Positions 32,064 through 41,020 of a stretch of DNA of 64,000 bases are shown here, one piece after another; position 1 is the first letter of the stretch, and each line of letters opens with the position of its first letter. The position numbers and the translations under genes are program-made. The stretch covers positions 124,001 to 188,000 of the forward strand of contig NZ_JAHLQK010000003.1 in assembly GCF_018919215.1 (NCBI RefSeq), in the 5' to 3' direction. This stretch comes from Alkaliphilus flagellatus (lineage in GTDB: Bacteria; Bacillota; Clostridia; Peptostreptococcales; Natronincolaceae). Below the pieces are notes generated by a model. The model was not told the origin of the DNA, did not search any database, and saw only the letters and a program-made list of their open reading frames with translations.

Positions 32064-32860
32064 AAAAACTATTAACTATAGCAGGTTCAGATAGCTGTGG
32101 AGGAGCTGGAATACAGGCAGACTTAAAAACATTTTCAGCTCATGGAGTATTTGGAATGAGTGTTATTACAGCAGTAACTGTCCAAAACACTCAAGGAGTT
32201 TTTGGCGTACAGGATATTTCACCGGATATTATTCAAAGACAAATAGAAGTTATTTTTGATGATATTTCTGTAGATGCAGTTAAAATTGGTATGGTTTCTA
32301 AAACAGAAACAATAAAGACAATTGCAGAAACATTAAGTAAATATTCAATTCAAAATTTAGTAGTTGACCCTGTAATGGTTTCTAAAAGTGGGTTTCACCT
32401 ATTACAACTGGAAGCTAAAGAAGCTCTAATAACCCATCTATTACCTATGGCAACGGTAGTAACTCCTAATCTACCAGAGGCTGAAGTTATTACAGGGCTA
32501 GAAATAAATACTTTAGAGGATATGAAAAAAGCAGCACATATAATCTATAAAATGGGACCTAAATATGTATTAGTTAAGGGTGGACATTTAGAAGATGAAG
32601 CTGTAGATATATTATACGATGGAACAGTATTTACTTATTATAATTCACCTAGAATAGACACTAAAAACACCCACGGTACAGGTTGCACATTATCATCTGC
32701 AATCGCATCTAACCTAGGTAAGGGACTTTCCATTGTCGAAGCTATAGAAAAGGCAAAAAACTATATAACCATTGCAATCGAAAATTCTTTCTCTATAGGT
32801 AAAGGCGTAGGACCTACGCACCATTTCTATGAGTTATACAAAAAAGCTGGACTTTTATAA
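32060..32860 (+). CDS. thiD: hydroxymethylpyrimidine (phosphate) kinase
   Basis: 266 aa ribokinase-like enzyme that phosphorylates HMP and HMP-P for thiamine synthesis. Signature ITIAGSDSCGGAGIQADLKT-type start (LLTIAGSDSCGGAGIQADLK), MVSKSGFHLL, TPNLPEAEVITG and the anion-hole motif TKNTHGTGCTLSSAIAS. Start overlaps the thiW stop (ATGA), so the two are coupled. Part of a salvage operon; no thiC or thiG is nearby, so the substrate HMP is probably imported or recovered from degraded thiamine. Confidence 0.95.
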   Translation: MKKLLTIAGSDSCGGAGIQADLKTFSAHGVFGMSVITAVTVQNTQGVFGVQDISPDIIQRQIEVIFDDISVDAVKIGMVSKTETIKTIAETLSKYSIQNLVVDPVMVSKSGFHLLQLEAKEALITHLLPMATVVTPNLPEAEVITGLEINTLEDMKKAAHIIYKMGPKYVLVKGGHLEDEAVDILYDGTVFTYYNSPRIDTKNTHGTGCTLSSAIASNLGKGLSIVEAIEKAKNYITIAIENSFSIGKGVGPTHHFYELYKKAGLL

Positions 32861-32893
32861 GATAGATTACTTTCAAAGTGTAGGGGGTTAATT

Positions 32894-33712
32894 ATGAAGT
32901 TATATGGATATCTTTATGAAATTCTTGAAAATGTAAAAAAGAATAAACCACTTGTACATCACATTACAAATTATGTTACAGTTAATGATTGTGCAAATAT
33001 TGTACTAGCTTTAGGAGGAAGTCCTGTAATGGCAGATGACCCAAAGGAAGTTGAGGAAATGGTATCAATTGCATCTGCACTGGTATTAAATATAGGCACA
33101 TTAAATGAAAGAACTATAGAATCCTTTATATTAGCAGGTAAAAAAGCCAACACATTAAATATTCCAGTAATATTAGATCCTGTAGGAGTAGGTGCAACAA
33201 CTCTAAGAAATAAAGCAGTAGAGAGAATTTTAAGGGAAGTAAAACTATCTGTGCTTAGGGGTAATATGTCGGAAATTAAAAATATTTATGGGATAGAAGC
33301 CTTAACTAGAGGAGTAGATTCTATAGATAATCCATTAGATGGAGGAAAAGAAATAGCTATAGAGCTTTCAAAAAGGTTGGGGTGTACTGTTGCAATAACA
33401 GGAGCAGTAGATATTATTTCTGATGGAGAAAAGGTCTATTATATCAATAATGGCCATGAAATATTATCTAGCATAACAGGCACAGGATGCATGAGCTCAT
33501 CTTTAATAGGTGTTTGTTGTGGTACAGGAGAAGAAAGCCTATATGGGACAATTGCAGGAATTATGATAATGGGTATTGCAGGAGAGAAAGCACATAAACG
33601 ATTAAAAGAACAGGAAGGATTAGGAAGCTTTAAAGTTTACTTAATTGATGCAATAAGCAAATTTGAGGCAGAAGATATTAAAGAAGGGGGAAAGATTAAT
33701 GAAATCCAATAG
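32894..33712 (+). CDS. thiM: hydroxyethylthiazole kinase
   Basis: 272 aa. It phosphorylates 4-methyl-5-(2-hydroxyethyl)thiazole. Typical motifs: VHHITNYVTVNDCANIVLAL, GGSPVMADDPKEVEEM, VILDPVGVGAT and the C-terminal SITGTGCMSSSLIG with the active-site Cys/Gly loop. AGGGGG precedes ATG 32894. It overlaps thiE by 14 bases. With ThiW it makes a thiazole uptake and activation route. Confidence 0.95.
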   Translation: MKLYGYLYEILENVKKNKPLVHHITNYVTVNDCANIVLALGGSPVMADDPKEVEEMVSIASALVLNIGTLNERTIESFILAGKKANTLNIPVILDPVGVGATTLRNKAVERILREVKLSVLRGNMSEIKNIYGIEALTRGVDSIDNPLDGGKEIAIELSKRLGCTVAITGAVDIISDGEKVYYINNGHEILSSITGTGCMSSSLIGVCCGTGEESLYGTIAGIMIMGIAGEKAHKRLKEQEGLGSFKVYLIDAISKFEAEDIKEGGKINEIQ

Positions 33713-34334
33713 AAATATTAATTATGGGCTTTATTTAGTATCCGATAGAGATGTTTTAGATGGAAGAGACTTTATAAGGAGCTTGGAAGAAGCTATTTTA
33801 GGTGGTGTAACGCTTATCCAGCTTAGAGAAAAAAATGCTACTTCTTCAGAGTTTTATAGCCTTGCAGTTAAGGTTAAAGAGCTCGCATCTAAATATAATA
33901 TTCCTCTAATAATTAATGATAGGATAGACATTGCTCTAGCAGTAGATGCCGATGGGGTTCATGTGGGGCAGGATGATATGCCAGCAAATGTTGTAAGAGA
34001 TATTCTAGGAAAAGATAAAATTGTAGGAGTCTCTACTGCAACATTAGAAGAAGCCCTAAAGGCTACAGAAGATGGGGCTGACTATATAGGGGTAGGGGCA
34101 TTGTTTCCTACAGATACTAAAACGGATACTCGTATTGTAACATTAGACCAGCTTAAAAATATTAAAGAAAATATAAGCATTCCAGTAGTTGGAATAGGTG
34201 GTATTAATGAAAACAATATAAAATCCGTAAGCGACACAGGTATAGACGGAGTTGCTATAGTTTCTGCTATATTAGGTAAGGAAGATATTAGGGAAGCAGC
34301 AGTAAAATTATATAATGATTTTGCGCGAAAATAA
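33699..34334 (+). CDS. thiE: thiamine-phosphate synthase
   Basis: About 211 aa TIM-barrel enzyme joining HMP-PP and thiazole phosphate. Motifs: LYLVSDRDVL, TLIQLREKNATSSEFY, IPLIINDRIDIALAVDADGV with HVGQDDMP, and VVGIGGINENNI. A frame opening at 33663 runs back into thiM, but the ribosome site GGGGGAAAG with ATG 33699 marks the real start. Last enzyme of the salvage operon; a sodium:solute symporter gene follows 73 bases later. Confidence 0.93.
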   Translation: MKSNRNINYGLYLVSDRDVLDGRDFIRSLEEAILGGVTLIQLREKNATSSEFYSLAVKVKELASKYNIPLIINDRIDIALAVDADGVHVGQDDMPANVVRDILGKDKIVGVSTATLEEALKATEDGADYIGVGALFPTDTKTDTRIVTLDQLKNIKENISIPVVGIGGINENNIKSVSDTGIDGVAIVSAILGKEDIREAAVKLYNDFARK

Positions 34335-34407
34335 ATAAAAGTTTAGTTCAAATGGGTCTTAGAACCCTCGGCTATGAAATAAATACAAATGCAGGAGGTA
34401 TAGATTA

Positions 34408-35823
34408 ATGATTTCATATTTCAATATAATGGCTTTATTGGCATTAACAGTTGTTACTTTTACTATTATAGGTGTTCTATATAGTAGAGGGAAAATAGAA
34501 ACCATGGATGATTTTCTAACTGCTAGGGGCAGTACAGGATCGAAAATATTATCTGCCACATTTCTAGCCTCATTCCTTGGGGTATTTATATTATTTACAC
34601 CGCCAGAAGCAGGGTCAATTGGTGGAATTATAACTATTATAGGCTATGCAATAGGTGTAGCTAGTCTTTATTTTGCATTTTTAGTTATAAGCCCTAAAAT
34701 TAAAGCTTATTTACCAGAAGGAAGCACATTAAATGATTATGCTTTAAAAAGATACGGATTTAAGATGTATATACTAACAGTATTATTATCTATATTTTAC
34801 ATGTTTGTACATTTAGTGGCAGAGCTTACGGCAATAGGCTTGGTGGCATATGAGCTGGCGGAAGTACCCCTACTTTATACCGCTTTATTTATTGGAATTG
34901 GAACATTAATATATACAGCCTATGGTGGACTTAGAGCATCCATGTTTACAGATATGATTCAAATGGTTTTAGTGGTAATATTATTAGTAGTAGTGACTAT
35001 TGGAGTTATATATTATGGTGGAGGAATTGGAGAAATCCTAGGTAAGGCTACTACAAATGCGCCTCATTTATTTGATTTTAAAAACTGGGGTGGAATTGAA
35101 TATGGTCTAACACTTTGCATTGGAGTATTTGCAGCTAACCTATTTCATCAGGGCTATTGGCAAAGAGTATATGCAGGTAAAGATGATAAAACACTTAGAA
35201 CATCCTTAATTACTTGCATATTAATTGCTCTTCCTATAATGATGCTAACTGGATTGTTAGGAATTGTATCAACTGGACTTGGGGTTGCAGAAAGTCCGTC
35301 AGTTGCACTGTTCTCACTAGTTTACAAACTTTTCCCTAGTGGACTAATAATAGCTGTTTTTATGCTAGCCTTAGTTTTAGTAATGAGTACGGTAGACACA
35401 CTTTTAAATGCAATGGTTGCCACATTTACAATAGATAGCCAAAGGATATTTAAAAATATTAAAAAGGAATCTTTATTAACCTTTGCTAGGGTTATGACGG
35501 TGGTACTAATTTTACCTGCAATCTTAATAGCATCAAAGGGATACAGTGTTCTTTACCTTTTCTTTGTTGCAGACCTAGTATGTGCTGGAGTATTTTTCCC
35601 ATTGTTCTTTGGACTCTTCAATCCTCATTTAACAGAAAGGATCGCGCTAGCAGCAGCTGTACTAGGAGTAGTTTCAGGAGTACCATTCTTTGTAGCTAAC
35701 AAGCTATTAATAGCATTTGCACTGCCAGTTATTACTTCAGCTACTATATGTATAATTGGTTCTATAATTACCAAACAATCTAATGTTTCAAAGAACAGCC
35801 TAGCTCCTGCTAAAGATCACTAA
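34408..35823 (+). CDS. sodium:solute symporter family protein, candidate thiamine-precursor transporter
   Basis: 471 aa, about 13 helices, SSS family (PanF/PutP fold): MDDFLTARGSTGSKILSATF and TFLASFLGVFILFTPPEAG near the start, YTAYGGLRASMFTDMIQM in TM6 and FHQGYWQRVYAG in TM7. It follows thiE with AGGAGG and a 9-base spacer and no terminator between, so it is probably in the TPP-riboswitch operon. Comparative genomics has described a PanF-like symporter, ThiV, in TPP-regulated operons of other organisms. By context this may import HMP or another thiamine precursor; that is inference. Ends before a long hairpin. Confidence 0.8.
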   Translation: MISYFNIMALLALTVVTFTIIGVLYSRGKIETMDDFLTARGSTGSKILSATFLASFLGVFILFTPPEAGSIGGIITIIGYAIGVASLYFAFLVISPKIKAYLPEGSTLNDYALKRYGFKMYILTVLLSIFYMFVHLVAELTAIGLVAYELAEVPLLYTALFIGIGTLIYTAYGGLRASMFTDMIQMVLVVILLVVVTIGVIYYGGGIGEILGKATTNAPHLFDFKNWGGIEYGLTLCIGVFAANLFHQGYWQRVYAGKDDKTLRTSLITCILIALPIMMLTGLLGIVSTGLGVAESPSVALFSLVYKLFPSGLIIAVFMLALVLVMSTVDTLLNAMVATFTIDSQRIFKNIKKESLLTFARVMTVVLILPAILIASKGYSVLYLFFVADLVCAGVFFPLFFGLFNPHLTERIALAAAVLGVVSGVPFFVANKLLIAFALPVITSATICIIGSIITKQSNVSKNSLAPAKDH

Positions 35824-35876
35824 AGTTAAGTGTAGAAAGGTTTTTAGCTTCCTTAAGATAAAATATATAAATAAAG

Positions 35877-35956
35877 CCAGCTCTTTGAAGTGTACTCCAA
35901 ATGTTAGATATGAAAAACTAATATTTGGAGGTACACTTTTATTAGGAGCTGGTTTT
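35877..35956 (+). terminator. long nested hairpin with T-rich tail
   Basis: Outer arms CCAGCTC / GAGCTGG (35877-35883, 35946-35952) enclose inner arms of about 19 bases (AGTGTACTCCAAATGTTAG and a near-perfect complement at 35918-35937). TTTTA follows. It is a plausible end for the thi operon but much longer than the other terminators here. The rest of the gap to 36144 shows only a weak hairpin around 36025-36065. Confidence 0.6.
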
Positions 35957-36144
35957 ATTTATAACACATAGGAAATTATGTACTTTCTAAAGCTGTGTAT
36001 AAGTCATAATTTCCGTAACGTATTCAACAAAATCAACATTGAGAATCTTTGAAAAAGATTTTGTTATATTGATATAGAAAAGTAATAGTGGGTACATATA
36101 TTAATTAATACTATTTGCACTAAATAAAGATTGGAGAGAGGGAA

Positions 36145-36876
36145 TTGAATCAATATTTAAATCTACATACTATATTTTTAATTTTTATAGTTTATTCATT
36201 TTTAGGGTGGTGCCTAGAAGTTATATTTCATATTTATACCGATAAGAAGCTGATTAACAGAGGATTTTTACATGGACCTATTTGTCCTATTTATGGTACT
36301 GGATCAGTATTAATGATATTATTTTTAACACCACTACAAGACAATATTTTCTATTTATTTATGGGTGGATTCATTGTAGCTACTATTTTAGAATATATAA
36401 CAGGCTATGTTTTAGAGATAGTATTTGATACAAAATGGTGGGATTACACTAATGAAAAGTTTAATTTAAAAGGATATGTGTGCTTAAGATTTTCGATCAT
36501 GTGGGGAGTTGCATCAGTATTTTTAATGAGGGCTTTAAATTATAAAATACAAGAAATCATATATTCAATACCTAGCTTTATGATAGAGCCATTATATAAT
36601 ATAATCCTAGTTATTTTTGTTGTAGACGTTACTTTAACAATTAACTCTTTAATTGAGTTTAGAGCAATACTAAAAGAGCTTAAAGTAATTAAAGGGGAGC
36701 TAAGTCAAAAACTTAAAGAAAAAGATGGTTTATTAATACAGCGTAGAGACAAGGTATATATGAGATTGAAAAAACGACATATTAGTTTTTTAAGAATGTA
36801 TCCTACCTTAACCAAAGATAAGTTTAGTGACTTAATTAGCGAAATAAAATCTAGGATAGAGGAAAGAAAGATATAA
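36145..36876 (+). CDS. CmpB-like multi-pass membrane protein (putative ABC transporter permease family)
   Basis: 243 aa. About five helices in the first 170 residues: FIVYSFLGWCLEVIFH, then GFLHGPICPIYGTGSVLM, followed by EYITGYVLEIVFDTKWWDYT and FNLKGYVCLRFSIMWGV. These strings identify the family Pfam lists as ABC_trans_CmpB (former DUF1113), common in clostridia and of unproven function. The C-terminal 70 residues are charged and helical. Starts at TTG 36145 behind GGAGAGAGGG; no better start is available. Monocistronic. Confidence 0.8.
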   Translation: MNQYLNLHTIFLIFIVYSFLGWCLEVIFHIYTDKKLINRGFLHGPICPIYGTGSVLMILFLTPLQDNIFYLFMGGFIVATILEYITGYVLEIVFDTKWWDYTNEKFNLKGYVCLRFSIMWGVASVFLMRALNYKIQEIIYSIPSFMIEPLYNIILVIFVVDVTLTINSLIEFRAILKELKVIKGELSQKLKEKDGLLIQRRDKVYMRLKKRHISFLRMYPTLTKDKFSDLISEIKSRIEERKI

Positions 36877-36904
36877 AGAAATATTTAATTACAAAATGGC
36901 TTTT

Positions 36905-36998
36905 ATTAATTGCTAGAATATAGTATGTTATTATGTTAATGAAAATCAAAAACAAACAAAAATTAAGCACAGACTTTACAATTAGGTGTGTGCTTTTC
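36905..36998 (+). other. possible TPP-riboswitch remnant (promoter and terminator without aptamer)
   Basis: TAGTATGTTATTATGTTA (36921-36938) resembles the DNA before the TPP aptamer (ACTATGTGTTATTATGTTGG). ATTAAGCACAGACTTTACAA followed by TTAGGTGTGTGCTTTT resembles its terminator (ATTAAGCACAAATCCTACAA followed by TTGGGTTTGTGCTTTT). The aptamer between them is missing. The stem AAGCACA / TGTGCTT (36965-36971, 36989-36995) could still act as a terminator between the convergent neighbours. Confidence 0.35.
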
Positions 36999-37056
36999 TG
37001 ATCTTGAAAATAGGCGAAATAAACAATTTTTCTATAGAAGATATTAAGGAAAGATG

Positions 37057-37560
37057 TTAGGAAATATCATCACTTTCCTTTAATATATTTAAAAGCATGT
37101 TATCTTCTACAACTTTATGATGATTTCTTATTATATATAAAGATTCTTCATCTAAATTAAGGGGTTTTAGGATTTTCATAGCTTTTGTTGGATGATTATA
37201 ATATATATCTATTTTTTTTATATTTGCATATTTTTTTATAGTTCCTTTAGATAGCTTATCTATAATCACTAATATTGACTTGTCGATAATGTTAATATTC
37301 CCATCTGTTTTCCCTATATCATGTAGCAAACATATTTTTATAAACCAGTTCATATCTATTCCTAATATTTTTTTATCATTAATGATTTTAATGGCATTTT
37401 TAGCAACTCTTATGCTATGATGCTGTTCTCCTACAGATAATTTTTTAAACAGAGCTAATTCTTTTTTATTTAAATATCCAATTACAAATTCTTCATCAAT
37501 CTTTTTAAAAATACTTGTAAAATACCAATAGAATTGTTTAATCCTGTATATTTTATACAC
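37057..37560 (-). CDS. HD-domain phosphohydrolase family protein
   Basis: 167 aa. HD metal-binding residues are visible: His47/48 in GEQHHSIRVAKNA, then His80-Asp81 in CLLHDIGKTDG, and a later helix with YNHPTKAMKIL. This is the pattern of the HDIG/HD family, phosphohydrolases acting on nucleotides or cyclic dinucleotides. The N-terminal 40 residues are basic and aromatic. Start is GTG 37560 with GGAGG close in front; the spacer is short and no ATG is available. Substrate unknown. Monocistronic between two convergent or divergent unrelated genes. Confidence 0.75.
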   Translation of the reverse strand: MYKIYRIKQFYWYFTSIFKKIDEEFVIGYLNKKELALFKKLSVGEQHHSIRVAKNAIKIINDKKILGIDMNWFIKICLLHDIGKTDGNINIIDKSILVIIDKLSKGTIKKYANIKKIDIYYNHPTKAMKILKPLNLDEESLYIIRNHHKVVEDNMLLNILKESDDIS

Positions 37561-37613
37561 CTTCCTCCATATAGTTTAATTATATTTTAATACAGTTTTA
37601 GAGTATTAACAAA

Positions 37614-37775
37614 TTATAATAAACTAAAAGACCCACGAGTATTGTCGTCTCTATCGCCTAATATTGAAAATGCAATTATAGTACCTGTTAATACAGTTAC
37701 AAATAATAATAAGGCACCAATAATTATGTGATAATAAGGAATAGTTGGATATATTATATGACTAAAATATATTAA
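37614..37775 (-). pseudogene. C-terminal remnant of a small membrane protein
   Basis: On the minus strand a 53-codon open frame without any usable start codon reads YYHIIIGALLLFVTVLTGTI, then IAFSILGDRDDNTRGSFSLL. It has one clear hydrophobic helix and a polar tail, unlike random AT-rich translation. I cannot name the parent family. It lies just upstream of the HD gene on the same strand. Confidence 0.3.
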
Positions 37776-37830
37776 CTATAAGTTTTATTAAAACTAACAA
37801 TATAAATACTATAGTTTCTCTAAATAATAA

Positions 37831-37844
37831 TTGTATACAGTATA
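37831..37844. promoter_or_regulatory. FadR/GntR-type operator candidate (TTGTATACAGTATA)
   Basis: The TGTATACA palindrome (37832-37839) matches the T-G-T-N-N-A-C-A style of FCD-type GntR operators. It lies about 40 bases before a TATAAT box (37882-37887) and upstream of the GntR gene. Confidence 0.5.
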
Positions 37845-37893
37845 TTTTATAAAATATAATTTACAAAATATTAAAATATATTATAATTTAAGT

Positions 37894-38562
37894 ATGATGA
37901 AAACCAACGGATTTATAGAGAAAAAAATGGAAAGACGCAAAACAATGCCAGAGATCATCGTAGAAAGATTAAAGGAAGCTATTATAAATGGAGAATTGAA
38001 GGGAGGCCAGCAGTTAAAGCAAGATGAAATTGCTAAAAGCTTTAATGCAAGTATGATTCCAGTGAGGGAGGCCTTAAGGATATTAGAGGTACAGGGACTT
38101 GTGAAATTCTATCCTAATAAGGGTGCAATAGTAAGTGAACTTTCAGTAGAAGAAGTTGAGGAGATATTTGATATTAGAATAATGCTTGAAAAAGGAGCAT
38201 TAGTATATGCCATAGATAACTTAGACAATAAAGATATAGAGTACGCAGAATATATTTTAAGGAAAATGGATGATCTAGAAGATGAAGAACACTTGAGTGA
38301 GCTTAATCTTGAGTTTCATAATGTATTATACAACGCTAGTAAAAAAGAAATATTGTTGGGTCTTATTAGCGATATGCATATTAAGGTTGAAAGATACATG
38401 AGGATTTATCTACTTAATATGGGCTTTCACCAAGCGTCTCAATATGAGCATTATGAAATATTAGAAGCATGTAAAAACAAGGATAAGGATCTTGCAACAA
38501 GGTTATTAGAACAACATATGGAAAGTGCTAAACAATCTCTAGTTACTTTTTTAAGGAGTTAG
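37894..38562 (+). CDS. GntR-family regulator (FadR subfamily, FCD domain)
   Basis: About 222 aa. Winged helix: IIVERLKEAIINGELKGGQQ, then QDEIAKSFNASMIPVREALRILEVQGLV in the usual GntR spacing. C-terminal FCD domain from about 95, with FDIRIMLEKGALVYAI and metal-site histidines (FHNVLY, HYEILEA). FCD regulators sense organic acids. Frames open back to 37831, but that start overlaps the operator; ATG 37894 lies at the expected transcription start, and ATG 37927 is also possible. The glycyl-radical enzyme follows 32 bases after the stop, so it probably regulates that enzyme and is sensitive to its substrate or product. Confidence 0.85.
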   Translation: MMKTNGFIEKKMERRKTMPEIIVERLKEAIINGELKGGQQLKQDEIAKSFNASMIPVREALRILEVQGLVKFYPNKGAIVSELSVEEVEEIFDIRIMLEKGALVYAIDNLDNKDIEYAEYILRKMDDLEDEEHLSELNLEFHNVLYNASKKEILLGLISDMHIKVERYMRIYLLNMGFHQASQYEHYEILEACKNKDKDLATRLLEQHMESAKQSLVTFLRS

Positions 38563-38594
38563 GCAAAATTAAATTATAAATTGGGGGAAATATT

Positions 38595-40961
38595 ATGAGT
38601 ACTGAGCGTATAGCTAGATTAAAGAAAAATTATATTGATACAAAGCCATCAATTTGTGTTGAAAGGGCTATTGCCTTTACTGAATCCCATAAAGCTACTG
38701 AAGGAGAGGCAATGATACTTCGAAGAGCAAAGGCTTTTAAAGAAGTATGTAAACAAATTTCTGTATCTATATTTGATGGCGAATTAATAGTAGGAACTCC
38801 AGGTATATATAGAAGGTCCGGATTTGTCTGTCCTGAGTTTTCATGGCAATGGGTAGAGAAGGAAATGGATGATTTTGAAAATAGAAGTCAGGATGCATAT
38901 TTAATAGGCAAGGATCAGAAAGAAATACTTCGAAGAGATATATTCCCATATTGGCAGGGCAAGTCCTTAGAGGAAGCATTCCTTTCTACAATACCAGAGG
39001 AAACAAAAAAGATAGCCGTAGATACTGGAATAGTAGATAATGATTCAAAATGGAGAAGTGCTGTAGGAGAAATAACTCCAGATTATCAAGATATTATTTT
39101 TAAAAAGGGCTTTGGAGGTATTAAGGATGAAGCTATGGAGAAACTAGCAAATCTTGAACCTCTAACAGGTGATAATATAGATAAAATAAACTTTTATAAA
39201 TCCGTAGTAGAAAGCTGCAATGGGATAATCACTCTCGCCGAAAGGCATTCTGAAAAGGCAAGGGAAATGGCATTGTTAGAAAATGATGCAAAGAGGAAGG
39301 AAGAGTTACTAAAGATATCGGAAATTTGTAATAATATACCTAAAAATCCACCCTCTACTTTCTATGAAGCAATTCAAACCGTTTGGTTTGTTCAATTAGG
39401 TTCAATTTTATCTGAAAACTCCTTAGCCCTAAATCTAGGAAGATTCGATCAATATATGTATCCTTTTTATGAAAAGGATTTAAGAGATGGACGTATAACA
39501 GAGGAAGAAGCCCAAGAGTTAATAGAAGCTCTTTGGCTGAAGCTTTCTGAGTGGGTATGGGCAATATCAAAAAATACAGCACAATACTTTGCAGGATATA
39601 ATTCCTTCCAAAACTTAACAGTGGGAGGAAGAAGGCGTGATGGTAGCGATGCTACAAACGATATTTCCTATATGTGTCTTGCGGCTAGTAAAAATGTTAA
39701 AACTCATCAGCCGGGATTAAGTGTTAGAATACATCCAGATTGTCCACAGGAGTTTTTAATTGCAGTATGCGATCTAATTAGAGAAGGAACGGGTTTTCCA
39801 GCTGTACACAACGATAGAGTAGGTTCTCAAATGCTACTTGCAGCAGGCCTTTCTCCAGAGGATGCAAGGGATTGGAGCAATTGTGGCTGCGTTGTACCTC
39901 ACTTTAGAAAGGTTGGGGAATGGACATCAGCTGTTAATATTAATTTTGCAGGGGCCCTAGAATATGCACTAAACAATGGTAAAAGTCGTATAACAGGAGA
40001 GCAGATGGGCCTTGAAATAGAAAAGAAAAACTTTAATAGTATTGAAGATGTGAAGGCTGCATTTTACAAGCAGCTATCTAACTTAATAAAACATGCAGTA
40101 GTTTCAACAGTTGTGGCACAGCAGATTCATACAGAGATGGTTCCAAGACCATTCTTATCTACTTTAGTAGATGGTTGCATGGAAAAAGGTATAGATTTAA
40201 GTAGAGGTGGAGCTTTATATAATGTAGGCCCAGTTTTAACAGGAATTGGGGTTGCAGACGTGGCGAACTCTCTAGCTGCAATAAAGGCTTTAGTATTTGA
40301 TGAGAAAAAGATTTCAATAGATGAACTAAACAAAGCCTTAGATAGAAACTGGGAAGGATATGAAGACTTAAGAAAACAAGCCCTAGAATGCCCTAAATAT
40401 GGGAATGATATTGATAAAGTAGATTACCTTGCAGTTGAGATTTCCGATTTCTATAATAGGGAGATTAAAAAATACAAGGACTACTTTGGTTCACCATTTA
40501 ACTCCGCTTTTATGGGAATTTCAAATTATATCCCAACAGGAAGTGTAATAGGAGCCACACCAGATGGAAGATATGCCAAATCTCCACTTACAGAGGGGGT
40601 ATCTCCCCATGCAGGTACAGACCTTACAAGTCCTACAGCTGCAATGAGGTCGGCTGCGAAAATTAATCACGATATTCATACAGGAGGTACACTTTTAAAT
40701 GTAAAGCTTTCTCCAGAATTATTAAAGACTGATAAGAGCTTAGTTAACTTAGCTTCACTTATTAGGGCATACTTTGAACTAGGAGCATTCCATGTTCAGT
40801 TTAATGTTATATCCACAGAGACCTTAAGAAAGGCTCAAGAGAATCCAGAGGAATATAAAGATCTCCTTGTAAGGGTGGCAGGTTATAGCACCCAGTTTGT
40901 TAACTTATCAAGAGAAGTTCAAGATGCAATTATTGAGAGGACCACATACGAGAACATATAA
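38595..40961 (+). CDS. glycyl-radical enzyme of unassigned specificity
   Basis: 788 aa, full length for the pyruvate formate-lyase superfamily. The glycyl-radical motif RVAGYSTQFVNLSREVQDAI places Gly763 26 residues from the C-terminus. The active-site cysteine loop reads DWSNCGCVVPHF, with Cys430 and Cys432. PFL itself has adjacent cysteines (C-C), while the dehydratase/lyase types have G-C-V-E with a catalytic Glu; here the Glu position is Val and there is an extra Cys two residues before. Chemistry therefore cannot be assigned. Upstream PFL-type domain LGRFDQYMYPFYEKDL is normal. GGGGG precedes ATG 38595. It forms a module with the GntR gene and the activase; no microcompartment genes are present. 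Confidence 0.85.
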   Translation: MSTERIARLKKNYIDTKPSICVERAIAFTESHKATEGEAMILRRAKAFKEVCKQISVSIFDGELIVGTPGIYRRSGFVCPEFSWQWVEKEMDDFENRSQDAYLIGKDQKEILRRDIFPYWQGKSLEEAFLSTIPEETKKIAVDTGIVDNDSKWRSAVGEITPDYQDIIFKKGFGGIKDEAMEKLANLEPLTGDNIDKINFYKSVVESCNGIITLAERHSEKAREMALLENDAKRKEELLKISEICNNIPKNPPSTFYEAIQTVWFVQLGSILSENSLALNLGRFDQYMYPFYEKDLRDGRITEEEAQELIEALWLKLSEWVWAISKNTAQYFAGYNSFQNLTVGGRRRDGSDATNDISYMCLAASKNVKTHQPGLSVRIHPDCPQEFLIAVCDLIREGTGFPAVHNDRVGSQMLLAAGLSPEDARDWSNCGCVVPHFRKVGEWTSAVNINFAGALEYALNNGKSRITGEQMGLEIEKKNFNSIEDVKAAFYKQLSNLIKHAVVSTVVAQQIHTEMVPRPFLSTLVDGCMEKGIDLSRGGALYNVGPVLTGIGVADVANSLAAIKALVFDEKKISIDELNKALDRNWEGYEDLRKQALECPKYGNDIDKVDYLAVEISDFYNREIKKYKDYFGSPFNSAFMGISNYIPTGSVIGATPDGRYAKSPLTEGVSPHAGTDLTSPTAAMRSAAKINHDIHTGGTLLNVKLSPELLKTDKSLVNLASLIRAYFELGAFHVQFNVISTETLRKAQENPEEYKDLLVRVAGYSTQFVNLSREVQDAIIERTTYENI

Positions 40962-41020
40962 TTCTCACTAAACCATAGTGTAAGATTTAGAGTATATTTA
41001 ATAGGATAGAAGGCGATAAA

